A stretch of DNA of 64,000 nucleotides from Roseiarcus sp963737365 (GCA_963737365.1 CAVTSD010000001.1:992001-1056000); one strand, 5' to 3'. Numbered from the stretch's first letter, positions 9,046 through 17,187 are shown. Notes: generated from the sequence alone by a model not told the origin. A program made the numbers and translations.

Positions 9046-9705
9046 ATGGCGGCAACCAAAGCCACTCAGAGTCCGCGGGAGCGAAGAGTGACCAAGGTTC
9101 TTGATGCGGCTCAGGAGCTATTTGCCACTCGTGGATACGAAGCCACGCTCGTTGCGGAGATCGCGGAATCCGCTTCCGTCGCCCCCGCGACGGTCTACAA
9201 TTACTTCTCGACGAAGCCCAACCTTTTGATGGAGCTTGCCCTCCGCCATGTTCGCGCGGCGCTACCCGAGCGCCGGGCGTTCCTGAAAAATTTGCCCGAC
9301 AATCCATTTAAAGGCATTGAAGCCTTCGAGCGGCTGCTCGCGGAACAGGCCCTTCGACACTTGTCGCGCGAGTGTTGGCGAACGATGATGGCTGCGCAAA
9401 TTCTCGAACCTCGAGGTCGCGCCGCCAGAACGGGCGCGAGACTGAACGATCTGATCAAACGACAATATGTTCAGATCATTCGCACCTACCAGGCGCGAGG
9501 ACGACTCGCTGCTGATGTCGATGCAAGCACGCTGTCTGACCTTATCGTCGGAGTGGCGACGATGAACTTTGCTCGATTCGTTTACGGATCTGGCGGGACC
9601 ACCGAAGATCTTTTGCGCATCGGCCTACCCCATATTGCGCTGATCCTTCGAGGACTTCTGATCAATAAGCGCTCCAAGCCCCGGCGGCGAACGATAATGG
9701 AGTAG
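9046..9705 (+). CDS. TetR/AcrR family transcriptional regulator
   Basis: A 219-residue regulator. The N-terminal helix-turn-helix spans about residues 36-55 (VAEIAESASVAPATVYNYF), followed by FSTKPNLLMELALRHVR, the usual start of the helical ligand-binding domain. The rest is all-helical and variable, as expected. ATG 9046 has a short spacing from the upstream palindrome, which suggests autorepression. The gene lies between the leftward deacetylase/transporter operon and the rightward DDAH/M20/aldolase/ThDP operon, with one palindrome on each side, so it probably represses both until a pathway compound is present. Confidence 0.92.
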   Translation: MAATKATQSPRERRVTKVLDAAQELFATRGYEATLVAEIAESASVAPATVYNYFSTKPNLLMELALRHVRAALPERRAFLKNLPDNPFKGIEAFERLLAEQALRHLSRECWRTMMAAQILEPRGRAARTGARLNDLIKRQYVQIIRTYQARGRLAADVDASTLSDLIVGVATMNFARFVYGSGGTTEDLLRIGLPHIALILRGLLINKRSKPRRRTIME

Positions 9706-9711
9706 ACTCCA
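9698..9711. promoter_or_regulatory. Second palindromic operator candidate (TetR)
   Basis: TGGAGTAGACTCCA has perfect 6-bp arms and a 2-bp centre and overlaps the tetR stop codon. It matches the 8986-9003 site in arm sequence (xGAGT / ACTCx) and spacing, and lies about 90 bases upstream of the second DDAH-like gene. It would place that operon under the same regulator. Confidence 0.55.
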
Positions 9712-9798
9712 AATTTCGGTTGCGCCGCGTTGTGTGGCCTTTTACGTTGACACTTGCGGCTTCTCGACGCTTAGGCGCCGACTCCAGGAGGGAGAGCC

Positions 9799-10803
9799 TT
9801 GGGCGCGATTACGGAAGGCGAGTGGCGCTACAATCAGCTGATCAAGCTGTTTCCCTCGGAAGCCAACCCGCCGTTCGAGGATTCAGAGCAGCTCGAGCGC
9901 TGGTGGGGTCGAAATTGGGGCTGTAGCACCGATGTAGGGCGACTGCGCGTCGTCCTGATGCACAGGCCCGGAGATGAGGTGAGCATCGTCGATACATCGA
10001 AGCGGCTCGACAACCGCGCGTTCGGCGACACCCAGGCTGGCTGGTACTGGCGCGGGGTTGAAGGGCCGGATCTGGCTGGAATGCAAGCGCAGCACGACGC
10101 CTACACGACCTTGCTGAGAAAAGAGGGCGTGGAAGTCGTCTATCTCGACGAAATCGGCGCGGGCCGAATGAAATCCTGCTACACTCGTGACTCCTGTATT
10201 GCAGTCGGGGGCGGCGCTATCGTTACGCGGCTGGGTCCGCGGATCAGGCGAGGTGAAGAACGCGCGGTGACGCGCACACTCGCGAGACTCGGGTGCCCTA
10301 TCCTTCGGACGGTATCGGGTTCAGGAGTCGCTGAAGGCGGAAGCTTTGCATGGCTGAACAATAAAACCGCGGTCATCGGCCTCTCGTCGCGGGTGAATGA
10401 GGAGGGCGCTCGTCAAGTTGAAGAGGTTCTGCGATCGCAAGGCGTCGAACTCTTGAAAGTGACCCTCACGGGCTACCGTCTTCACATTGACGGACTCTTC
10501 GTCATGCTCGCGCCTGACCTCGCCCTGGCCAACATCACGCTATTGCCGTTTTGGTTTCTGGAACGACTGGACGCGCTTGGAATCAGACGCATTGAAGTCC
10601 ATCACGAAGACGACGCGTCCATCATCAATTCGCTCGCGATCGCGCCAGGTCGAGTCATTATGCCGGAAGGCGTCTCCGAACATACGCAGGATCAGCTTCG
10701 TCTGGCTGGGGTGGAAGTCATCACAGTCCCTTACGACAAAATGATTGCCGGCGGCGGCGGCCTCCACTGTTCCACCGCTCCGCTTGTCCGGGACGAAGTT
10801 TGA
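9799..10803 (+). CDS. Dimethylarginine dimethylaminohydrolase-like enzyme (copy 2)
   Basis: A 334-residue paralogue of the gene at 3514, aligning over its whole length. The nucleophile is Cys324 in GGGGLHCSTAPL, the histidine is His229 in RLHIDGLF, and acidic residues occur in YTRDS (Asp131) and AEGGSF (Glu179). The start is TTG at 9799, supported by a strong AGGAGG about 6 bases upstream. It is the first gene of a rightward operon; its stop lies two bases before the ATG of the M20 hydrolase. The two copies differ throughout, so they are old duplicates or separate acquisitions and may act on different guanidino compounds. Confidence 0.87.
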   Translation: MGAITEGEWRYNQLIKLFPSEANPPFEDSEQLERWWGRNWGCSTDVGRLRVVLMHRPGDEVSIVDTSKRLDNRAFGDTQAGWYWRGVEGPDLAGMQAQHDAYTTLLRKEGVEVVYLDEIGAGRMKSCYTRDSCIAVGGGAIVTRLGPRIRRGEERAVTRTLARLGCPILRTVSGSGVAEGGSFAWLNNKTAVIGLSSRVNEEGARQVEEVLRSQGVELLKVTLTGYRLHIDGLFVMLAPDLALANITLLPFWFLERLDALGIRRIEVHHEDDASIINSLAIAPGRVIMPEGVSEHTQDQLRLAGVEVITVPYDKMIAGGGGLHCSTAPLVRDEV

Positions 10804-10805
10804 TC

Positions 10806-12389
10806 ATGAGCAGCGAGTTCAGCGCGGCGCAGAAGACGGCGCTTGATTGGTTAGAGCGCAAGCATGCAGCGCTTTCAGCAGATCACATGACAATCTGGAA
10901 TTTCCACGAGCCGTCCTGGCGCGAGTACAAGTCTTCAGCCTGGTATATGGACCGGCTTGGGTTTGAGGGTTTTGAGGTTGAGCGCGGAACGGCCGGAATG
11001 CCGACTGCCTTCCGAGCGCGGTGGAGCAACGGCGCTGGACCGACGCTCGCAGGCTACGCCGAATACGACGCCGTGCCCGGACAGAGCCAGGCGCCTGAGC
11101 CGCGACGAAAGCCGCGCGATGGAACGAGCTTCCGCGCCGCCGGCCACACCGACCCGCACTCCGCCCTCGGCATCGGTTCGTTTGGCGGCTTTCTGGCGGC
11201 CAAGCATGCGATGGAGACGCATGGGCTGAAAGGGAGGCTCGTCTATTTCGGCGAGCCGGCCGAGAAGATGTGCGGGTCGAAGCCGGTGCATGCCGCCCAT
11301 GGCTATTACGACGGGCTCGACGCCGCCTTCAGCTTTCATCCGCATTCGTTTCCCGCACTCACGAACGGATGCTTCTGGGATACGACCAGCGCGCCCTATT
11401 GGAGTCGAATCTATACGTTCGAGTGCGAGCATCCGGAGACTTGGCAGAGTGAAGCCGCAGGCGGGGCGGTGACCCACGCGCACGCGATCGCGCGTGCGCC
11501 CGGCGCGCTCGACGCGGTATGCCTGATGTACACAAACTCGAAGATGATGAAGGAGTCGATGCTGCCCCACGCCGGCAGCTGGACGCTGAACGAGTTCATT
11601 CCCATCGCCGGACAAGCAGCCGCGGACAACATCGCTCCCGCAATCGGGCAAATTCAATACGCGATGCGCGCGCCAACCCTGCCGATGTGTCAGGCGGCTT
11701 TCGACGTGCTCGACCGGAACGCCGACCATGTCGCTGCGATGACCCATTGCACCGTCACGAAAGCCTGGATCACCAGAACCCGCGCCGGTCTACCCAACCA
11801 TGCGATGGCGGAAGTCACGTTCCGCAACTTCGAGAAGCTCGGCGCCCCGGAGTGGCCGGAGGAAGCCAAGGTCTTCGCGCGTGAGCTGCAGACATCAGTC
11901 GGGCTTGAGCCAATGCAGGAGCCCTTTTTTGAAGGCCTGAGCAAACTGACGCCGCCTTGGGAGGCGGAGAAGGCGTTCCGCGCGCAACTGCCCGCCTGGC
12001 AGCTCAACTACGCGGCCGATGATTACGTCGACTACACTTGGCACGCCCCGACCGTGCGCCTCTATGTGGGTCGTCCGACGCTGCAAACGCCGAAGCCTGG
12101 ATATCGCTATCCCGAATGGGTCCGGCATGCGATGGGAGGCGTGCCGGCGTGCATCGATCCAATGTGGAGCAAGGCCTCGGCGGTGATCGCCACAACCCTC
12201 ATCGACTTGCTGAGCGATCCGAGTTCGCTCGAAAAGGCGCAGGCGGAGTTCCGTGACCGCACCGGCGGAGGCGTTGGCGGCTCCGAATGGGTTCCGCCCC
12301 TGCTGCCTGCCGACTTCCAGGCGCCCATCGGATACCGCTGGCCCGAATATGTCGACACCCCGAGAGGCCGGGAATGGACCGTGCCGTGA
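10806..12389 (+). CDS. M20 family amidohydrolase (AbgB-like)
   Basis: A 527-residue cytoplasmic metallohydrolase of the M20D type, related to AbgB and aminoacylases. Likely metal ligands lie in GHTDPH (113-118) and in FGEPAEKMCGSKPVHAAHGY; the central dimerisation domain contains the block GGAVTHAHAIARAPGALDAV. ATG 10806 follows the DDAH-like stop by two bases, so the pair is coupled. Members cleave amide bonds in N-acyl or p-aminobenzoyl amino acids, and the wider M20 group includes carbamoyl and allantoate amidohydrolases. A ureido or amide product of the preceding enzyme is a reasonable substrate guess, but it is not shown. Confidence 0.88.
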   Translation: MSSEFSAAQKTALDWLERKHAALSADHMTIWNFHEPSWREYKSSAWYMDRLGFEGFEVERGTAGMPTAFRARWSNGAGPTLAGYAEYDAVPGQSQAPEPRRKPRDGTSFRAAGHTDPHSALGIGSFGGFLAAKHAMETHGLKGRLVYFGEPAEKMCGSKPVHAAHGYYDGLDAAFSFHPHSFPALTNGCFWDTTSAPYWSRIYTFECEHPETWQSEAAGGAVTHAHAIARAPGALDAVCLMYTNSKMMKESMLPHAGSWTLNEFIPIAGQAAADNIAPAIGQIQYAMRAPTLPMCQAAFDVLDRNADHVAAMTHCTVTKAWITRTRAGLPNHAMAEVTFRNFEKLGAPEWPEEAKVFARELQTSVGLEPMQEPFFEGLSKLTPPWEAEKAFRAQLPAWQLNYAADDYVDYTWHAPTVRLYVGRPTLQTPKPGYRYPEWVRHAMGGVPACIDPMWSKASAVIATTLIDLLSDPSSLEKAQAEFRDRTGGGVGGSEWVPPLLPADFQAPIGYRWPEYVDTPRGREWTVP

Positions 12390-12514
12390 TCGCGCCGGGC
12401 TACTATCCTCCCACGAGCGTAGTGAGCGTCGCGCAGGCCGTCGCTCAAACGCGTCCCGAGAACCTCTGCCGCACCGAGCGCGACAATCCCCTGCAATCCT
12501 ATGAGATCCGATAA
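12374..12514 (+). CDS. Small overlapping ORF, 46 residues
   Basis: An ATG at 12374, with AGAGG about 8 bases upstream, opens a 46-codon frame that overlaps the end of the M20 gene by 16 bases and the start of the aldolase gene by 14 bases. The product contains PPTSVVSVAQAVAQTRPE and no recognised domain, signal or membrane segment. The tight overlaps on both sides are what coupled genes look like, but a short open frame could also be chance in GC-rich DNA. Confidence 0.3.
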   Translation: MDRAVIAPGYYPPTSVVSVAQAVAQTRPENLCRTERDNPLQSYEIR

Positions 12515-13295
12515 CGCGATGAAGCATAGCGCGCCGTCCATTCCGAAGCCGCCCGCGCCCGGCCGCGCCCCCACTGAGACCGAGCTCCGGGAGGACCTTG
12601 CCGCCGCCTATCGACTGATTGCGCTCTTTGGGATGACGGACCTCGTGTTCACGCATCTATCGGCCCGAATTCCGGTTGAGGGCCATCGCTTTCTCATCAA
12701 TCCGTATGGGCTTCTTTTCGAGGAGATCACCGCGAGCTCGCTGGTCGAGGTCGACGCCCATGGGGAGCCTCGGCAGGAGACGAACTGGCCCGTGAATCCC
12801 GCTGGCTTCGTCATTCATTCGGCCGTCCACACCGCGCGGCCCGACGCAATCTGCGTGATGCACACCCATACGTTGGCTGGCATGACAGTGGCCGCTCAGA
12901 CGGGCGGCCTTCTGCCGCTGAACCAGATCAGCATGGAATTCCATAACCAAGTCGCTCTGCACGAGTATGAGGGCATCGCCGCGGACGACAACTTGACGGA
13001 ACGCGAGCGGATTGTGCGCGACCTCGGCATGAAACAGTGCCTGATCATGCGCAACCACGGCTTGCTGACCGTCGGACGGACTGTCGCCGAGGCGTTCTAC
13101 TGGATGTATTATTTGGAGCAGGCCTGCCGAATTCAGATCTCGGCGCAATCGACCGGGGCGCCGCTCTCGCTGCCCTCCGAGGACGTGCTCGCGAGGACTT
13201 CCAATCAGTTTACTTCGGAGGCGAACAAGGGCTGGCTGCCGTGGCAGGCTCTGCGGCGCAAGCTCGATCGCGAGCAGCCGGCTTATCGCGACTGA
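12501..13295 (+). CDS. Class II aldolase/adducin family protein
   Basis: A 264-residue zinc-dependent aldolase/epimerase-fold enzyme. The metal histidines are His121 and His123 in VMHTHTLAG and His186 in MRNHGLLTVG; the phosphate- or acid-binding region is LINPYGLLFEEI. The family includes fuculose-phosphate aldolase, ribulose-phosphate epimerase and decarboxylases such as those in aromatic or oxo-acid pathways. ATG 12501 is used, though ATG 12519 is possible. It lies inside the rightward operon, ten bases before the ThDP enzyme gene, so it may cleave or decarboxylate a carbon skeleton freed by the upstream hydrolases. Confidence 0.88.
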   Translation: MRSDNAMKHSAPSIPKPPAPGRAPTETELREDLAAAYRLIALFGMTDLVFTHLSARIPVEGHRFLINPYGLLFEEITASSLVEVDAHGEPRQETNWPVNPAGFVIHSAVHTARPDAICVMHTHTLAGMTVAAQTGGLLPLNQISMEFHNQVALHEYEGIAADDNLTERERIVRDLGMKQCLIMRNHGLLTVGRTVAEAFYWMYYLEQACRIQISAQSTGAPLSLPSEDVLARTSNQFTSEANKGWLPWQALRRKLDREQPAYRD

Positions 13296-13304
13296 GCCGC
13301 CGAG

Positions 13305-14954
13305 ATGGATTTGTCCCCGCCGATGACGGGCGCAGACGCGGTCGTCGACGTTCTCTTGAAACGCGAGGTGTCGACGCTCTTTGGTCTGCCTGGAATCCAG
13401 CTCGATCCGCTCTTCAACGCCTTCCACGACGCCCGGTCGAGACTGAGAGTCCTCAACGCAAGACACGAGCAGGGTGTCGCCTATATGGCGCTGGGTTTTG
13501 CGCAGGCGACGGGCAAGCCGGGGGTCTATGCCTGTGTCCCGGGCCCGGGCTTTCTGAATACGACGGCGGCTCTGTCGACTGCCTACGCTTGTCACGCGCC
13601 GGTCCTCGCACTCCTGGGCCAGGTCGCGACGGAAGAGATCGGCGCCGGACACGGCGTGCTGCATGAACTTCCGGATCAGACCGCCATTGTCCGCGGGCTC
13701 ACCCGGTGGAATGGCCTCGCTCTCTCGGCTGAAGATGCGCCGCGACTGGTGGGGCGCGCCTTCGCATCCCTTGCCGTTGGCCGAGGACCCGCGGCGGTCG
13801 AGTTGCCGGCGGATGTCCTTCGTTCGCGGTTCACTCCCGATAACTCCCCCGAGATCGAAAGTCTTGAAGGACCTCAGCGGGTGGACCCCGGCGCGATCGC
13901 GGAGGCCGTCAAGCTGCTCGAAGGAGCCAATCGGCCAATGATCATGGTCGGCATCGGCGCGATCGACGCCGGCGCCGAGTTGCGTGCAATCGCCGAGGGC
14001 CTGGGCGCGCCGGTCGTCAGCCACCTCCAAGGGCGAGGCATACTGGATTCGCGCCACCCGTTGTCGATCGGTCGCGCCGAGGCCTTCCGAATGTGGCGCG
14101 ACACTGATGTCATTCTGGCCGTCGGAACGCGGTTCAGCAGCCCGCGCCGGAGATGGGGACTGAGACCAGGGCAGCGGGTTGTAAGGATCGATTTCGATCC
14201 GGCTCAGTTTCGCCGAGGCGCGCCTCCCGATGTGGCGATCCTTGCGGATGCTCGCGTGGCGCTCGCATCGCTCGCCGCTGGACTGGGAGCAAAAAGCCCG
14301 CAAGCAGCGGCCCGGACGCAATGGGTCGCCAAGGTCAAAGCCGAGGTCGCGGCTGAGTTCGACAGAAGCCTTGCTCCGCAGATGAGCTTCCTGCGGGCCA
14401 TTCGCGAGGCTTGTCCCGAGGATGCCGTGTTCGTCGCCGATTACACCCAGGTGGCCTATGTTGCGACCGCTGCTCTCCCTGTCTACGCCCCGCGCCAAAT
14501 GATCACGCCCGGCTATCAGGGGACGCTCGGCTTCGCCTTCGCCACTGCGCTCGGCGCGAAAGTCGGCTGTGGGGACAAGCCCGTGGTCGCGTTATGCGGA
14601 GATGGCGGGTTTCTCTTCACCGCAAACGAGCTTGCGACCGCGGTCCAGCACGACATCCGCACGGTGACGATTGTGTTCAACGATGGCGGTTACGGGAATG
14701 TGCGGCGGATGCAGCAGGACCTCTACGGCGGTCGCGTCATCGCGTCCGATCTCAAGAATCCCGATTTCGTGCGCTTCGCCGAGAGTTTTGGCGCCGCCGC
14801 GCGCCGCGCCGAGGGGCCGCAGGCTGTTTCGGACGCCCTGCGTTGGGCGTTTGATCAACCGGGCCCCGTGATCATCGAAGCGCCGGTCGACAAGATGCCG
14901 AACCCTTGGGATCTTCTCGAGCCGGAAGGCGACGCGCCCGATCCCGGGGGCTGA
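13305..14954 (+). CDS. Thiamine-diphosphate-dependent enzyme (acetolactate synthase-like)
   Basis: A 549-residue enzyme with the three-domain plan of acetolactate synthase, benzoylformate decarboxylase and related enzymes. The activating glutamate is Glu55 in NARHEQGVAYMA. The central FAD/DHAP-like domain follows, and the ThDP and magnesium motif runs from GDGGFLFTANELA (432-444) to IVFNDGGYGN. It would act on a 2-oxo acid by carbon-carbon bond making or breaking. It lacks a regulatory subunit gene nearby, which argues against a role in valine synthesis and for catabolism. It ends the operon that begins with the second DDAH-like gene. Confidence 0.88.
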   Translation: MDLSPPMTGADAVVDVLLKREVSTLFGLPGIQLDPLFNAFHDARSRLRVLNARHEQGVAYMALGFAQATGKPGVYACVPGPGFLNTTAALSTAYACHAPVLALLGQVATEEIGAGHGVLHELPDQTAIVRGLTRWNGLALSAEDAPRLVGRAFASLAVGRGPAAVELPADVLRSRFTPDNSPEIESLEGPQRVDPGAIAEAVKLLEGANRPMIMVGIGAIDAGAELRAIAEGLGAPVVSHLQGRGILDSRHPLSIGRAEAFRMWRDTDVILAVGTRFSSPRRRWGLRPGQRVVRIDFDPAQFRRGAPPDVAILADARVALASLAAGLGAKSPQAAARTQWVAKVKAEVAAEFDRSLAPQMSFLRAIREACPEDAVFVADYTQVAYVATAALPVYAPRQMITPGYQGTLGFAFATALGAKVGCGDKPVVALCGDGGFLFTANELATAVQHDIRTVTIVFNDGGYGNVRRMQQDLYGGRVIASDLKNPDFVRFAESFGAAARRAEGPQAVSDALRWAFDQPGPVIIEAPVDKMPNPWDLLEPEGDAPDPGG

Positions 14955-14970
14955 TCAGTGTCGTAGGCTT

Positions 14971-15651
14971 TCACGCCGGCTCCATGCCGTGACGGCGTTT
15001 TGCGTCTTCTGTTTCGGGGGACGCCAGATAGGCGATGAACGCGCGCGCGCCCTGGGGGTCCTGCGACGTCATTGCGATTCCCCCTGAGAACACGGTCACA
15101 GTCTGGATTTCTGGAGGCAGAGAGCCGACGACTTCGATGCCCGGTTGGCCAATGAACTCGCTCAGTTGCTGAAAGCCGAGATCGGCCTCACCGTTCGCAA
15201 CCAACGTCGCCACTGGCACGCCCGGCGGCGCCAGGAGCGTGCGTTCCGGCGGCACGCCCCATTTCTCGCACAGGGCCTTCAGGTGGTCGCCGCTCGGACC
15301 GGTCGAGTAGCAAACCTTCCGCGCATCCAGCATAGTCTGCTTGACGGCCTGTTCGCTCGCGACGCTCGGCAGGGCCGAGCCCTTGCGGACCGCAATGCCG
15401 ATCTCCGAGCGCGCGAACGCTCTTGTCTCGCCCTTGGCGAGATAGCCTTCGTCCTCGAGACTGCGCATGACTTTGGACGCCAGGATGACGACATCCGTCG
15501 CCTCGCCGGCCCGCGCCAATTTCGCGGCTTCGACACCGCCCATGGAGCGGATCTCGACGAGGATCCCATGGCGCGCCTCATAATCGCGGGCGAGATCTGC
15601 GAGAATATGCCGGGTCGCCATGGAAGACAGGCCGGAGAGTGGGCGCTTCAC
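14971..15651 (-). CDS. ModA-like substrate-binding domain protein, no signal peptide
   Basis: A 226-residue type 2 periplasmic-binding-fold protein of the group annotated as molybdate-binding-like. It shows SSMATRHILADLARDYEA, the pattern AGEATDVVILASKVM, CYSTGPSGDHLKALCEKWG and the C-terminus EDAKRRHGMEPA. The GTG start at 15651 gives no signal peptide and none is evident upstream in frame, so it may be a cytoplasmic sensor or be secreted by an unseen route. It faces the ThDP enzyme gene tail to tail with a 16-base gap. No ModB or ModC genes are near, so molybdate transport is unlikely. Confidence 0.8.
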   Translation of the reverse strand: MKRPLSGLSSMATRHILADLARDYEARHGILVEIRSMGGVEAAKLARAGEATDVVILASKVMRSLEDEGYLAKGETRAFARSEIGIAVRKGSALPSVASEQAVKQTMLDARKVCYSTGPSGDHLKALCEKWGVPPERTLLAPPGVPVATLVANGEADLGFQQLSEFIGQPGIEVVGSLPPEIQTVTVFSGGIAMTSQDPQGARAFIAYLASPETEDAKRRHGMEPA

Positions 15652-16257
15652 GGGCTGCGCTTCGGCTTGGCGGCCAAGGAGGAAACGGCCGTCTGGCCGG
15701 CATCACACATGTACGCTCGCATCCTCCCATTCCACGTTGGCGCTGTCCCGGGTCCTGTCGAACCTGGCGGCGCCCAACCGGCTCGCGCGCTCGGACCCAG
15801 CAAAAAACACGCAAGTAAGCGTCGTTAAAAGTCAGTAAACGCGACTAAACGCTAGTAAATTTGCTTGCATTTACTAGCGTTTATTTTTTCGAAATGAGCC
15901 TTTTCAATGAGTTACAGCCGATTCAAACAGAAATAATCTTTGTTCCATGTCACACTGTATCTCAAATGTCACAGCGCATCCTATCTCGTTTCAGTCGCAC
16001 CCTGGAAACCCACCTCAGATTGGAACTGAAGAATGGGAAAATTATGCCATCGATACCCGGAGTCGGCAAGAAAATGCAGTATTCTCATTTTCCCAGGTCG
16101 CGCGGGCGGCGACCGGTCCGGAAGGCTGAGCCGCCGCTGCGACCCGCGCTCGTCGAGCCCCGTCAGAGAAGCGCAGAACTGCTGGCGCCCGTGCCGATCA
16201 TTCCCATAATTAGACGCGGCGTCGGCTTCTCGGCGCGATGATGCGCCGAGTGACCGT
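15652..16257. other. 606-bp intergenic stretch, AT-richer than surroundings
   Basis: No convincing gene was found. It holds the strong hairpin at 15846-15890 and repeated AGTAAA/CTAAACG-type words just before it. It also has two direct copies of ATGTCACA at 15947-15954 and 15966-15973 (period 19), and a 9-bp inverted repeat, TGGGAAAAT at 16034-16042 and ATTTTCCCA at 16087-16095. The base composition from about 15840 to 16100 is lower in GC than neighbours, which suggests a foreign or relic segment at the border between the accessory island and core genes. A 126-codon open frame from 15861 shows no protein-like pattern and was not called. Confidence 0.5.
15846..15890 (+). terminator. Perfect 15-bp hairpin followed by a T run
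   Basis: TAAACGCTAGTAAAT at 15846-15860 pairs exactly with ATTTACTAGCGTTTA at 15869-15883 across an 8-base loop, and TTTTTTC follows. This has the shape of a strong intrinsic terminator for plus-strand transcription. No plus-strand gene ends nearby: the nearest, the ThDP gene, ends 890 bases upstream and the gene at 14971 runs the other way. The hairpin could end an unannotated small RNA or belong to a mobile-element relic. Confidence 0.55.
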
Positions 16258-17187
16258 ATGGCGGATTCGACAATAAGTTCCGGCTCCATCGCCTTTCTCG
16301 GCTTCGGCGAGGCGGCGCACGCCTTTCTCGACGGCTGGCGCACTGAAACGGACTTCAAGGCGCGCATTTGCGCCTACGACATCAAGACGGAGTCGCCCGA
16401 TTCCGAGGTCCGGAGCGCGAAGCGCGCTGACTATGCGGCGGCGAAGGTTCTTGGCGCTTCGACCGCGGTCGAGGCGGCGACAGGCGCCGAGGCCGTCTTT
16501 TCCGTCGTCACTGCCGACCAGGCGCACGAAGCCGCACTAGCGGCCTTGCCCGGCCTCGCCAAGGGAGCGCTCTTTTTCGACTGCGATTCCTGCGCGCCGC
16601 AAACCAAGCTACGCACCGCGCAAGAGGTCGAGGCTGCAGGCGGGCGCTATGTCGACGTCGCCGTGATGGCGCCCGTCCATCCACGCCTGCACCGAACCCC
16701 GCTCTTGATCAGCGGCCCGTATGTCGAAGCAGCCGTAGCGGCGCTTGGGTCCCTCGGCATGTCGGCCAGGATCCACGATGGCCCAGTCGGCGCCGCCTCC
16801 GCCGTCAAGATGATCCGTTCGGTCATGATGAAGGGGCTCGAGGCGCTCGTTTGCGAGTGCGTATTGGCCGGCCGAAAAGCGGGCGTCATCGAGACCGTGC
16901 TCGATTCGCTTGACGACACTTATCCCGGCTTCGACTGGAAGAAGCGCTCGGCCTATATGCTGGAGCGAGTGATGACCCACGGGCTTCGCCGCGCGGCGGA
17001 AATGCGCGAGGTGGCGCTGACGGTCGATCTGCTTGGTCTCAATGGCGAGATGTCGCGGGCCGCTGCGGGATGGGAGCAAACGGTTGGCGAACTCGGTTTG
17101 CGTGCCGAGGCGGCTGAGGCGGCTGACTATCGCGTTCTGGCTGACCGGATTCTCACCGCGCTCGATCCCGCCGGCGGTGAGGGCTGA
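16258..17187 (+). CDS. NAD(P)-dependent oxidoreductase, 6PGDH-like with DUF1932 domain
   Basis: A 309-residue dehydrogenase of the 6-phosphogluconate/3-hydroxyisobutyrate dehydrogenase superfamily. The N-terminal Rossmann motif is IAFLGFGEAAHAF (about residues 10-22), VSVVTADQAHEAA-like loop residues follow, and FFDCDSCAPQTK marks the substrate region. The C-terminal half is helical and matches the DUF1932 type, with SAVKMIRSVMMKGLEALVCE carrying the catalytic lysine. Such proteins oxidise small hydroxy acids with NAD(P)+. It stands alone, 190 bases before sspB, and its substrate is unknown. It could serve the catabolic island to its left, but the orphan hairpin separates them. Confidence 0.85.
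   Translation: MADSTISSGSIAFLGFGEAAHAFLDGWRTETDFKARICAYDIKTESPDSEVRSAKRADYAAAKVLGASTAVEAATGAEAVFSVVTADQAHEAALAALPGLAKGALFFDCDSCAPQTKLRTAQEVEAAGGRYVDVAVMAPVHPRLHRTPLLISGPYVEAAVAALGSLGMSARIHDGPVGAASAVKMIRSVMMKGLEALVCECVLAGRKAGVIETVLDSLDDTYPGFDWKKRSAYMLERVMTHGLRRAAEMREVALTVDLLGLNGEMSRAAAGWEQTVGELGLRAEAAEAADYRVLADRILTALDPAGGEG

Noticed and set aside
12657..14498. Long minus-strand open frame (613 codons) opposite the aldolase and ThDP genes
   Set aside because: It is rich in Arg, Ser and Gly with no domain, and the plus strand encodes two clear enzymes. It is a GC-skew shadow.
14971..15651. Molybdate transport assignment for the ModA-like gene
   Set aside because: No ModB, ModC or ModE genes are near and there is no signal peptide; only the fold is supported.
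15861..16241. 126-codon plus-strand frame in the AT-rich segment
   Set aside because: It starts inside the hairpin stem, and its residue pattern is not protein-like. I treated the region as intergenic.
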